Assembly: GCF_051014685.1 (NCBI RefSeq)
Contig: NW_027479773.1
Location: 1 to 64,000 of the forward strand
DNA length: 64,000 bases
Reading direction: 5' to 3'
Source: Ptiloglossa arizonensis
Lineage: Eukaryota; Arthropoda; Insecta; Hymenoptera; Colletidae
Position numbers and translations under genes: made by a program. Positions 1 to 10,674 of this stretch are shown here, in pieces. Positions within the stretch are counted from its first letter, which is position 1, and every line of letters starts with the position of its first letter. The notes beneath the pieces are model-generated. The model made no database searches, was not told where the DNA came from, and saw only the letters and a program-made list of their open reading frames with translations.

Positions 1-1824
1 CGCCCGATTACAACGCTATGTGTATTTTTTCCGTAGGCCATTCTGGTTAAGCGTTTGGAGCAGCAGAATTGCGAAAAATTTTTTGCCTTCTCAACCATTT
101 CTTGCCTTCAAACTCCCATATCTCGCGAACGGATTGACCTAACCCAAAAATTCCTATTGCATCTGAAAGTAGAAACTCGCCCGATTACAACGGTATGTGT
201 ATTTTTTCCCTAGGCCATTCTGGTTAAGCGTTTGGAGCAGCAGAATTGCGTAAAATTTTTTGCCTTCTCAACCATTTCTTGGCTTCAAACTCCCATATCT
301 CGCGAACGGATTGACCTAACCCAAAAATTCCTGTTGCGTCTGAAAGTAGAAACTCGCCCGGTTACAACGGTATGTGTATTTTTTCCCTAGGCCATTCTGG
401 TTAAGCGTTTGGAGCAGCAGAATTGCGAAAAATTTTTTGCTTTCTCAACCATTTCTTGGCTTCAAACTACCATATCTCGCGAACGGATTGACCTAACCCA
501 AAAATTCCTGTTGCGTCTGAAAGTAGAAACTCGCCCGGTTACAACGGTATGTGTATTTTTCCCCTAGGCCATTCTGGTTAAGCGTTTGGAGCAGCAGAAT
601 TGCGAAAAATTTTTTGCTTTCTCAACCATTTCTTGGCTTCAAACTCCCATATCTCGCGAACGGATTGACCTAACCCAAAAATTCCTGTTGCGTCTGAAAG
701 TAGAAACTCGCCCGATTACAACGCTATGTGTATTTTTTCCCTAGGCCATTCTGGTTAAGCGTTTGGAACAGCAGAATTGCGAAAAATTTTTTGCCTTCTC
801 AACCATCTCTTGTCTTCAAACTCCCATATCTCGCGAACGGATTGACCTAACCCAAAAATTCCTATTGCATCTGAAAGTAGAAACTCGCCCGATTACAACG
901 GTATGTGTATTTTTTCCCTAGGCCATTCTTGTTAAGGGTTTGGAGCAGCAGAATTGTGAAAAATTTTTTGCCTTCTCTACCATTTCTTGGATTCAAACTC
1001 CCATATCTCGCGAACGGATTGACCTAACCCAAAAATTCCTATAGCATCTGAAAGTAGAAACTCGCCCGATTACAACGGTATGTGTATTTTTTCCCTAGGT
1101 CATTCTGGTTAAGCGTTTGGAGCAGCAGAATTGCGAAAAATTTTTTGCCGTCTCAACCATTTCTTGGCTTCAAACTCCCATATCTCGCGAACGGATTGAC
1201 CTAACCCAAAAATTCCTATTGCATCTGAAAGTAGAAACTCGCCCGATTACAACGGTATTTGTATTTTTTCCCGAGGCCATTCTGGTTAAGCGTTTGGAGC
1301 AGCAGAATTGCGAAAAATTTTTTGCCTTCACAACCATTTCTTGGCTTCAAAGTCCCATATCTCGCGAACGGATTGACCTAACCCAAAAATTCCTATTGCA
1401 TCTGAAAGTAGAAACTCGCCCGATCACAACGGTATGTGTATTTTTTCCCTAGGCCATTCTGGTTAAGCGTTTGGAGCAGCAGAATTGCGAAAAATTTCTT
1501 GCCTTCTCAACCATTTCTTGGCTTCAAACTCCCATATCTCGCGAACGGATTGACCTAACCAAAAAATTCCTATAGCATCTGAAAGTAGAAACTCGCCCGA
1601 TTACAACGGTATGTGTATTTTTTCCCTAGGCCATTCTGGTTAAGCGTTTGGAGCAGCAGAATTGCGAAAAATTTTTTGCCGTCCCAACCATTTCTTGGCT
1701 TCAAACTCCCATATCTCGCGAACGGATTGACCTAACCCAAAAATTCCTATTGCATCTGAAAGTAGAAACTCGCCCGATTACAACGGTATTTGTATTTTTT
1801 CCCGAGGCCATTCTGGTTAAGCGT
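1..1824. repeat. Left segment, irregular monomer order
   Basis: A partial monomer (1-54) is followed by ten complete ones. The order gctttc/gctatg type (586), ggaacag/ctcttgtc type (763), gtg/ctatag type (940) and gccgtc/cccgagg type (1117) is one that recurs through the array. The gccgtc type recurs at 1648, three monomers later. Private changes include ccgtagg near 32, ttgcgtaaaa near 245 and ggattc near 990, which suggests this part is not recently homogenised. No gene is present. Confidence 0.85.
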
Positions 1825-3594
1825 TTGGAGCAGCAGAATTGCGAAAAATTTTTTGCCTTCACAACCATTTCTTGGCTTCAAAGTCCCATATCTCGCGAAC
1901 GGATTGACCTAACCAAAAAATTCCTATTGCATCTGAAAGTAGAAACTCGCCCGATTACAACGGTATGTGTATTTTTTCCCTAGGCCATTCTGGTTAAGCG
2001 TTTGGAGCAGCAGAATTGCGAAAAATTTTTTGCCTTCACAACCATTTCTTGGCTTCAAAGTCCCATATCTCGCGAACGGATTGACCTAACCCAAAAATTC
2101 CTATTGCATCTGAAAGTAGAAACTCGCCCGATCACAACGGTATGTGTATTTTTTCCCTAGGCCATTCTGGTTAAGCGTTTGGAGCAGCAGAATTGCGAAA
2201 AATTTTTTGCTTTCTCAACCATTTCTTGGCTTCAAACTCCCATATCTCGCGAACGGATTGACCTAACCCAAAAATTCCTGTTGCGTCTGAAAGTAGAAAC
2301 TCGCCCGATTACAACGCTATGTGTATTTTTTCCCTAGGCCATTCTGGTTAAGCGTTTGGAACAGCAGAATTGCGAAAAATTTTTTGCCTTCTCAACCATC
2401 TCTTGTCTTCAAACTCCCATATCTCGCGAACGGATTGACCTAACCCAAAAATTCCTATTGCATCTGAAAGTAGAAACTCGCCCGATTACAACGGTATGTG
2501 TATTTTTTCCCTAGGCCATTCTGGTTAAGCGTTTGGAGCAGCAGAATTGTGAAAAATTTTTTGCCTTCTCTACCATTTCTTGGCTTCAAACTCCCATATC
2601 TCGCGAACGGATTGACCTAACCCAAAAATTCCTATAGCATCTGAAAGTAGAAACTCGCCCGATTACAACGGTATGTGTATTTTTTCCCTAGGCCATTCTG
2701 GTTAAGCGTTTGGAGCAGCAGAATTGCGAAAAATTTTATGCCTTCACAACCATTTCTTGGCTTCAAAGTCCCATATCTCGCGAACGGATTGACATAACCC
2801 AAAAATTCCTATTGCATCTTAAAGTAGAAACTCGCCCGATCACAACGGTATGTGTATTTTTTCCCTAGGCCATTCTGGTTAAGCGTTCGGAGCAGCAGAA
2901 CTGCGAAAAATTTTTTGCCTTCTCAACCATTTCTTGGCTTCAAACTCCCATATCTCGCGAACGGATTGACCTAACCAAAAAATTCCTATTGCATCTGAAA
3001 GTAGAAACTCGCCCGATTACAACGGTATGTGTATTTTTTCACTAGGCCATTCTGGTTAAGCGTTTGGAGCAGCAGAATTGTGAAAAATTTTTTGCCTTCT
3101 CTACCATTTCTTGGCTTCAAACTACCATATCTCGCGAACGAATTGACCTAACCCAAAAATTCCTATAGCATCTGAAAGTAGAAACTCGCCCGATTACAAC
3201 GGTATGTGTATTTTTTCCCTAGGCCATTCTGGTTAAGCGTTTGGAGCAGCAGAATTGCGAAAAATTTTATGCCTTCACAACCATTTCTTGGCTTCAAAGT
3301 CCCATATCTCGCGAACGGATTGACATAACCCAAAAATTCCTATTGCATCTGAAGGTAGAAACTCGCCCGATCACAACGGTATGTGTATTTTTTCCCTAGG
3401 CCATTCTGGTTAAGCGTTCGGAGCAGCAGAACTGCGAAAAATTTTTTGCCTTCTCAACCATTTCTTGGCTTCAAACTCCCATATCTCGCGAACGGATTGA
3501 CCTAACCAAAAAATTCCTATTGCATCTGAAAGTAGAAACTCGCCCGATTACAACGGTATGTGTATTTTTTCACTAGGCCATTCTGGTTAAGCGT
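1825..3594. repeat. Ten-monomer block, copy 1 of a 13-monomer HOR
   Basis: The ten monomers starting at 1825 match, type for type, the ten starting at 4126, an offset of 2301 bp (13 x 177). Shared rare markers include ttttatgcc with gacataacc, agaactgcg after gttcgg, ttcactagg, and caaactacc with gaacgaatt. The three monomers between the copies (3595-4125) differ. Confidence 0.9.
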
Positions 3595-3771
3595 TTGGAG
3601 CAGCAGAATTGTGAAAAATTTTTTGCCTTCTCTACCATTTCTTGGCTTCAAACTACCATATCTCGCGAACGAATTGACCTAACCCAAAAATTCCTATTGC
3701 ATCCGAAAGTAGAAACTCGCCCGATTACAACGGTATGTGTATTTTTTCCCTAGGCCATTCTTGTTAAGCGT
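2710..3771. repeat. Nested three-monomer tandem duplication (531 bp each)
   Basis: Monomers 2710, 2887 and 3064 are repeated in order at 3241, 3418 and 3595. The markers are ttttatgcc/gacataacc, then agaactgcg/ttcactagg, then gaattgtg/caaactacc/gaacgaatt. The third monomer of the second copy (3595) differs by ctattgcatccgaaag in place of ctatagcatctgaaag. The duplication recurs within the second ten-monomer block from 5011, so it predates the 2301-bp duplication. Confidence 0.85.
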
Positions 3772-4125
3772 TTGGAGCAGCAGAATTGTGAAAAATTTTT
3801 TGCCTTCTCTACCATTTCTTGGCAACAAACTCCCATATCTCGCGAACGGATTGACCTAACCCAAAAATTCCTATTGCATCTGAAAGTAGAAACTCGCCCG
3901 ATTACAACGTTATGGGTATTTTTTCCCTAGGCCATTCTGGTTAAGCGTTTGGGGCAGCACAATTGCGAAAAATTTTTTGCCTCCTCAACCATTTCTTGGC
4001 TTCAAACTCCCATATCTCGCGAACGGATTGACCTAACCCAAAAATTCCTGTTGCGTCTGAAAGTAGAAACTCGCCCGATTACAACGCAATGTGTATTTTT
4101 TCCCTAGGCCATTCTGGTTAAGCGT
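3595..4125. repeat. Divergent three-monomer spacer in the left HOR
   Basis: Monomers 3595, 3772 and 3949 carry rare changes: catccgaaag, ggcaacaaactcc, acgttatggg, ggggcagcacaatt, gcctcctcaacc and acgcaatgtg. Several recur only in the divergent island at 51371-52609. No gene is seen. Confidence 0.75.
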
Positions 4126-5895
4126 TTGGAGCAGCAGAATTGCGAAAAATTTTTTGCCTTCACAACCATTTCTTGGCTTCAAAGTCCCATATCTCGCGAA
4201 CGGATTGACCTAACCAAAAAATTCCTATTGCATCTGAAAGTAGAAACTCGCCCGATTACAACGGTATGTGTATTTTTTCCCTAGGCCATTCTGGTTAAGC
4301 GTTTGGAGCAGCAGAATTGCGAAAAATTTTTTGCCTTCACAACCATTTCTTGGCTTCAAAGTCCCATATCTCGCGAACGGATTGACCTAACCCAAAAATT
4401 CCTATTGCATCTGAAAGTAGAAACTCGCCCGATCACAACGGTATGTGTATTTTTTCCCTAGGCCATTCTGGTTAAGCGTTTGGAGCAGCAGAATTGCGAA
4501 AAATTTTTTGCTTTCTCAACCATTTCTTGGCTTCAAACTCCCATATCTCGCGAACGGATTGACCTAACCCAAAAATTCCTGTTGCGTCTGAAAGTAGAAA
4601 CTCGCCCGATTACAACGCTATGTGTATTTTTTCCCTAGGCCATTCTGGTTAAGCGTTTGGAACAGCAGAATTGCGAAAAATTTTTTGCCTTCTCAACCAT
4701 CTCTTGTCTTCAATCTCCCATATCTCGCGAACGGATTGACCTAACCCAAAAATTCCTATTGCATCTGAAAGTAGAAACTCGCCCGATTACAACGGTATGT
4801 GTATTTTTTCCCTAGGCCATTCTGGTTAAGCGTTTGGAGCAGCAGAATTGTGAAAAATTTTTTGCCTTCTCTACCATTTCTTGGCTTCAAACTCCCATAT
4901 CTCGCGAACGGATTGACCTAACCCAAAAATTCCTATAGCATCTGAAAGTAGAAACTCGCCCGATTACAACGGTATGTGTATTTTTTCCCTAGGCCATTCT
5001 GGTTAAGCGTTTGGAGCAGCAGAATTGCGAAAAATTTTATGCCTTCACAACCATTTCTTGGCTTCAAAGTCCCATATCTCGCGAACGGATTGACATAACC
5101 CAAAAATTCCTATTGCATCTTAAAGTAGAAACTCGCCCGATCACAACGGTATGTGTATTTTTTCCCTAGGCCATTCTGGTTAAGCGTTCGGAGCAGCAGA
5201 ACTGCGAAAAATTTTTTGCCTTCTCAACCATTTCTTGGCTTCAAACTCCCATATCTCGCGAACGGATTGACCTAACCAAAAAATTCCTATTGCATCTGAA
5301 AGTAGAAACTCGCCCGATTACAACGGTATGTGTATTTTTTCACTAGGCCATTCTGGTTAAGCGTTTGGAGCAGCAGAATTGTGAAAAATTTTTTGCCTTC
5401 TCTACCATTTCTTGGCTTCAAACTACCATATCTCGCGAACGAATTGACCTAACCCAAAAATTCCTATAGCATCTGAAAGTAGAAACTCGCCCGATTACAA
5501 CGGTATGTGTATTTTTTCCCTAGGCCATTCTGGTTAAGCGTTTGGAGCAGCAGAATTGCGAAAAATTTTATGCCTTCACAACCATTTCTTGGCTTCAAAG
5601 TCCCATATCTCGCGAACGGATTGACATAACCCAAAAATTCCTATTGCATCTGAAAGTAGAAACTCGCCAAATCACAACGGTATGTGTATTTTTTCCCTAG
5701 GCCATTCTGGTTAAGCGTTCGGAGCAGCAGAACTGCGAAAAATTTTTTGCCTTCTCAACCATTTCTTGGCTTCAAACTCCCATATCTCGCGAACGGATTG
5801 ACCTAACCAAAAAATTCCTATTGCATCTGAAAGTAGAAACTCGCCCGATTACAACGGTATGTGTATTTTTTCCCTAGGCCATTCTGGTTATGCGT
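4126..5895. repeat. Ten-monomer block, copy 2 of the left 13-monomer HOR
   Basis: This is the partner of 1825-3594. Differences from copy 1 are few: caatctccc near 4710, cgccaaatcac near 5667, and ccctagg in place of cactagg at the end followed by gttatgcg. The copy therefore looks recent compared with the variation between adjacent monomers. Confidence 0.88.
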
Positions 5896-6779
5896 TTGGA
5901 GCAGCAGAATTGCGAAAAATTTTTTGCCTTCTCAACCATTTCTTGGCTTCAAACTCCCATATCTCGCGAACGGATTGACCTAACCCAAAAATTCCTGTTG
6001 CGTCTGAAAGTAGAAACTCGCCCGATTACAACGGTATTTGTATTTTTTCCCTAGGCCATTCTGGTTAAGCGTTTGCAGCAGCAGAATTGCGAAAAATTTT
6101 TTGCCTTCACAACCATTTCTTGGCTTCAAAGTCCCATATCTCGCGAACGGATTGACCTAACCCAAAAATTCCTATTGCATCTGAAAGTAGAAACTCGCCC
6201 GATCACAACGTTATGTGTATTTTTTCCCTAGGCCATTCTGGTTAAGCGTTTGGAGCAGCAGAATTGCGAAAAATTTCTTGCCTTCTCAACCATTTCTTGG
6301 CTTCAAGCTCCCATATCTCGCGAACGGATTGACCTAACCCAAAAATTCCTATTGCATCTGAAAGTAGAAACTCGCCCGATCACAACGGTATGTGTATTTT
6401 TTCCCTAGGCCATTCTGGTTAAGCGTTTGGAGCAGCAGAATTGCGAAAAATTTTTTGCCTTCTCTACCATTTTTGGCCTCAAACTCCCATATCTCGCGAA
6501 CGGATTGACCTAACCCAAAAATTCCTATTGCATCTGAAAGTAGAAACTCGCCCGATCACAACGGTATGTGTATTTTTTCCCTAGGCCACTCTGGTTAAGC
6601 GTTTGGAGCAGCAGAATTGCGAAAAATTTCTTGCCTTCTCAACCATTTCTTGGCTTCAAACTCCCATATCTCGCGAACGGATTGACCTAACCCAAAAATT
6701 CCTATGGCATCTGAAAGTAGAAACTCACCCGATTACAACGGTATGTGTATTTTTTCCCTAGGCCATTCTGGTTAAGCGT
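5896..6779. repeat. Transition monomers with one 176-bp unit
   Basis: Five monomers join the left HOR to the next block. The monomer 6073 opens tttgcagcagcag and 6250 carries tttcttgcc with caagctccc. The monomer 6427-6602 has atttttggcctc in place of atttcttggcttc, which makes it 176 bp. The monomer 6603 has ctatggcatc with ctcacccg. These four types occur in the same order many more times to the right (for example near 19171, 23952 and 53849). Confidence 0.8.
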
Positions 6780-9081
6780 TTGGAGCAGCAGAATTGCGAA
6801 AAATTTTTTGCCTTCTCAACCATTTCTTGGCTTCAAGCTCCCATATCTCGCGAACGGATTGACCTAACCCAAAAATTCCTATTGCATCTGAAAGTAGAAA
6901 CTCGCCCGATTACAACGCTATGTGTATTTTTTCCCTAGGCCATTCTGGTTAAGCGTTTGGAACAGCAGAATTGCGAAAAATTTTTTGCCTTCTCAACCAT
7001 CTCTTGTCTTCAAACTCCCATATCTCGCGAACGGATTGACCTAACCCAAAAATTCCTATTGCATCTGAAAGTAGAAACTCGCCCGATTACAACGGTATGT
7101 GTATTTTTTCCCTAGGCCATTCTGGTTAAGGGTTTGGAGCAGCAGAATTGTGAAAAATTTTTTGCCTTCTCTACCATTTCTTGGCTTCAAACTCCCATAT
7201 CTCGCGAACGGATTGACCTAACCCAAAAATTCCTATAGCATCTGAAAGTAGAAACTCGCCCGATTACAACGGTATGTGTATTTTTTCCCTAGGCCATTCT
7301 GGTTAAGCGTTTGGAGCAGCAGAATTGCGAAAAATTTTTTGCCGTCTCAACCATTTCTTGGCTTCAAACTCCCATATCTCGCGAACGGATTGACCTAACC
7401 CAAAAATTCCTATTGCATCTGAAAGTAGAAACTCGCCCGATTACAAAGGTATTTGTATTTTTTCCCGAGGCCATTCTGGTTAAGCGTTTGGAGCAGCAGA
7501 ATTGCGAAAAATTTTTTGCCTTCACAACCATTTCTTGGCTTCAAAGTCCCATATCTCGCGAACGGATTGACCTAACCCAAAAATTCCTATTGCATCTGAA
7601 AGTAGAAACTCGCCCGATTACAGCGGTATGTGTATTTTTTCCCTAGGCCATTCTGGTTAAGCGTTTGGAGCAGCAGAATTGCGAAAAATTTTTTGCCTTC
7701 TCAACCATTTCTTGGCTTCAAACTCCCATATCTCGCGAACGGATTGACCTAACCCAAAAATTCCTGTTGCGTCTGAAAGTAGAAACTCGCCCGGTTACAA
7801 CGGTATGTGTATTTTTTCCCTAGGCCATTCTGGTTAAGCGTTTGGAGCAGCAGAAGTGCGAAAAATTTGTTGCCTTCTCAACCATTTCTTGTCTTCAAAC
7901 TCCCATATCTCGCGAACGGATTGACCTAACCCAAAAATTCCTATTGCATCTGAAAGTAGAAACTCGCCCGATTACAACGGTATGTGTATTTTTTCCCTAG
8001 GCCATTCTGGTTAAGGGTTTGGAGCAGCAGAATTGTGAAAAATTTTTTGCCTTCTCTACCATTTCTTGGCTTCAAACTCCCTAATCTCGCGAACGGATTG
8101 ACCTAACCCAAAAATTACTATTGCATCTGAAAGTAGAAACTCGCCCGATTACAACGGTATGTGTATTTTTTCCCTAGGCCATTCTGGTTAAGCGTTTGGA
8201 GCAGCAGAATTGCGAAAAATTTTTTGCCTTCTCAACCATTTCTTGGCTTCAAACTCCCATATCTCGCGAACGGATTGACCTAACCCAAAAATTCCTGTTG
8301 CGTCTGAAAGTAGAAACTCGCCCGGTTACAACGGTATGTGTATTTTTTCCCTAGGCCATTCTGGTTAAGCGTTTGGAGCAGCAGCAGTGCGAAAAATTTG
8401 TTGCCTTCTCAACCATTTCTTGTCTTCAAACTCCCATATCTCGCGAACGGATTGACCTAACCCAGAAATTCCTGTTGCGTCTGAAAGTAGAAACTCGCCC
8501 GATTACAACGGTATGTGTATTTTTTCCCTAGGCCATTCTGGTTAAGCGTTTGGAGCAGCAGAATTGCGAAAAATTTTTTTCTTTCTCAACCATTTCTTGG
8601 CTTCAAACTCCCATATCTCGCGAACGGATGGACCTAACCCAAAAATTCCTGTTGCGCCTGAAAGTAGAAACTCGCCCGATTACAACGGTATGTGTATTTT
8701 TTCCCGAGGCCATTCTGGTTAAGCGTTTGGAGCAGCAGAATTGCGAACAATTTTTTACCTTCACAACCATTTCTTGGTTTCAAAGTCCCATATCTCGCGA
8801 ACGGATTGACCTATCCCAAAAATTCCTATTGCGTCTGAAAGTAGAAACTCGCCCGATTACAACGGTATGTGTATGTTTTCCCTAGGCCATTCTGGTTAAG
8901 CGTTTGGAGCAGCAGAATTGTGAAAAATTTTTTGCCTTCTCTACCATTTCTTGGCTTCAAACTCCCATATCTCGCGAACGGATTGATCTAACCCAAAAAA
9001 TTCCTATTGCATCTGAAAGTAGAAACTCGCCCGATTACAACGGTATGTGAATTTTTTCCCTAGGCCATTCTGGTTAAGCGT
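6780..9081. repeat. Thirteen-monomer block, repeated at 13154
   Basis: The order caagctccc/gctatg, ggaacag/ctcttgtc, gtg/ctatag, gccgtc/acaaagg/cccgagg, agtccc/acagcgg, cggttac, agaagtgcg, ccctaatc, cggttac, cagaaattcc, gatggacc/gcgcctg, ttaccttc/tatgttttcc and the 178-bp monomer recurs at 13154-15455. The offset is 6374 bp, which is 36 monomers plus two bases from the two intervening 178-bp monomers. Confidence 0.88.
8904..9081 (+). repeat. 178-bp marker monomer (example of a 17-member type)
   Basis: This type carries gattgat in place of gattgacc, a run of six A where others have five, and gtgaatttttt in place of gtgtatttttt. It usually opens with gaattgtg. Members are at 8904, 11560, 15278, 17932, 22003, 23597, 25545, 28551, 29079, 31027, 32795, 34916, 36681, 37390 (hybrid), 38099, 40224 and 42877. 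None is seen left of 8904 or right of 43054. Each shifts the 59-codon frame by one base. Confidence 0.85.
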
Positions 9082-9805
9082 TTGGAGCAGCAGAATTGCG
9101 AAAAATTTTTTGCCTTCTCTACCATTTCTTGGCTTCAAACTCCCATATCTCGCGAACGGATTGACCTAACCCAAAAATTCCTATTGCATCTGAAAGTAGA
9201 AACTCGCCCGATTACAACGGTATTTGTATTTTTTCCCTAGGCCATTCTGGTTAAGCGTTTGGAGCAGCAGAATTGCGAAAAATTTTTTGCCGTCTCAACC
9301 ATTTCTTGGCTTCAAACTCCCATATCTCGCGAACGGATTGACCTAACCCAAAAATTCCTATTGCATCTGAAAGTAGAAACTCGCCCGATTACAAAGGTAT
9401 TTGTATTTTTTCCCGAGGCCATTCTGGTTAAGCGTTTGGAGCAGCAGAAGTGCGAAAAATTTGTTGCCTTCTCAACCATTTCTTGTCTTCAAACTCCCAT
9501 ATCTCGCGAACGGATTGACCTAACCCAAAAATTCCTATTGCATCTGAAAGTAGAAACTCGCCCGATTACAACGGTATGTGTATTTTTTCCCTAGGCCATT
9601 CTGGTTAAGGGTTTGGAGCAGCAGAATTGTGAAAAATTTTTTGCCTTCTCTACCATTTCTTGGCTTCAAACTCCCTAATCTCGCGAACGGATTGACCTAA
9701 CCCAAAAATTACTATTGCATCTGAAAGTAGAAACTCGCCCGATTACAACGGTATGTGTATTTTTTCCCTAGGCCATTCTGGTTAAGCGTTTGGAGCAGCA
9801 GAATT

Positions 9806-9821
9806 GCGAAAAATTTTTTGC
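9806..9821. other. Near-palindromic A5T6 core of the monomer (example)
   Basis: The 16-mer gcgaaaaattttttgc matches its own reverse complement at 14 of 16 positions. It occupies monomer positions 17-32 and occurs in most monomers. AnTn tracts of this kind are known to curve DNA and to affect nucleosome placement; such a role here is inference. Monomer types with tttcttgcc, tttgttgcc or tttttagcc have lost part of the symmetry. Confidence 0.6.
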
Positions 9822-9848
9822 CTTCTCAACCATTTCTTGGCTTCAAAC

Positions 9849-9865
9849 TCCCATATCTCGCGAAC
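9849..9865 (-). other. CENP-B-box-like 17-mer (example, minus strand)
   Basis: Read on the minus strand the bases are gttcgcgagatatggga. The CENP-B box core is NTTCGNNNNANNCGGGN. The first block TTCG, the central A and the final GGG all match; only the C of CGGG is a T, giving 8 of 9 core bases. The motif lies at monomer positions 60-76 and is present in most of the 361 monomers. It could be a chance match, and binding of a CENP-B-like protein is inference. Confidence 0.35.
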
Positions 9866-10674
9866 GGATTGACCTAACCCAAAAATTCCTGTTGCGTCTG
9901 AAAGTAGAAACTCGCCCGGTTACAACGGTATGTGTATTTTTTCCCTAGGCCATTCTGGTTAAGCGTTTGGAGCAGCAGAAGTGCGAAAAATTTGTTGCCT
10001 TCTCAACCATTTCTTGTCTTCAAACTCCCATATCTCGCGAACGGATTGACCTAACCCAGAAATTCCTGTTGCGTCTGAAAGTAGAAACTCGCCCGATTAC
10101 AACGGTATGTGTATTTTTTCCCTAGGCCATTCTGGTTAAGCGTTTGGAGCAGCAGAATTGCGAAAAATTTTTTGCTTTCTCAACCATTTCTTGGCTTCAA
10201 ACTCCCATATCTCGCGAACGGATGGACCTAACCCAAAAATTCCTGTTGCGCCTGAAAGTAGAAACTCGCCCGATTACAACGGTATGTGTATTTTTTCCCG
10301 AGGCCATTCTGGTTAAGCGTTTGGAGCAGCAGAATTGCGAAAAATTTCTTGCCTTCTCAACCATTTCTTGGCTTCAAACTCCCATATCACGCGAACGGAT
10401 TGACGTAACCCAAAAATTCCTATGGCATCTGAAAGTAGAAACTCACCCGATTACAACGGTATGTGTATTTTTTCCCTAGGCCATTCTGGTTAAGCGTTTG
10501 GAGCAGCAGAATTGCGAAAAATTTTTTGCCTTCTCAACCATTTCTTGGCTTCAAGCTCCCATATCTCGCGAACGGATTGACCTAACCCAAAAATTCCTAT
10601 TGCATCTGAAAGTAGAAACTCGCCCGATTACAACGGTATGTGTATTTTTTCCCTAGGCCATTCTGGTTAAGGGT

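Larger units (their letters stand above)
9790..9966 (+). repeat. Representative 177-bp monomer
   Basis: This monomer is a clean example of the basic unit. It starts ttggagcagcagaattgcg and passes through the A5T6 core, the segment ttctcaaccatttcttggc, the block cccatatctcgcgaacgg, the segment ttgacctaacccaaaaattc, the variable stretch ctgttgcgtctgaaag, then cgcccggttacaacgg, a T6 run, ccctaggcc and a tail ending aagcg. The main variable sites are the core tail (gcc, gctttc, tttcttgcc, tttgttgcc), ctcaacc/cacaacc/tctacc, caaactccc/caaagtccc/caagctccc, cta-or-ctgttg, cgatta/cgatca/cggtta, and ccctagg/cccgagg. Monomers with TCGCGA and CCTAGG should be cut once each by NruI and AvrII. Confidence 0.95.
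8019..10674. repeat. 15-monomer HOR, copy 1 (2656 bp)
   Basis: This run starts with the ccctaatctcg monomer and ends with a caagctccc monomer whose tail is aagggtttgg. It is followed directly by a second copy at 10675. Rare shared markers include gcagcagcagtgcg (8373 and 11029), gcgaacaatttttta (8727 and 11383) and atatcacgcg with gacgtaacc (10321 and 12977). The extra base over 15 x 177 is the 178-bp monomer at 8904. Confidence 0.9.

Noticed and set aside
55..6426. One giant open frame if TAG were read as an amino acid
   Set aside because: In this stretch all in-frame stops I saw are TAG (in ccctagg or ctatag). However, a one-base deletion at 6427-6602 breaks the frame, ccctaatc monomers from 8019 introduce TAA, and the 178-bp monomers shift frame, so no recoded protein is supported.
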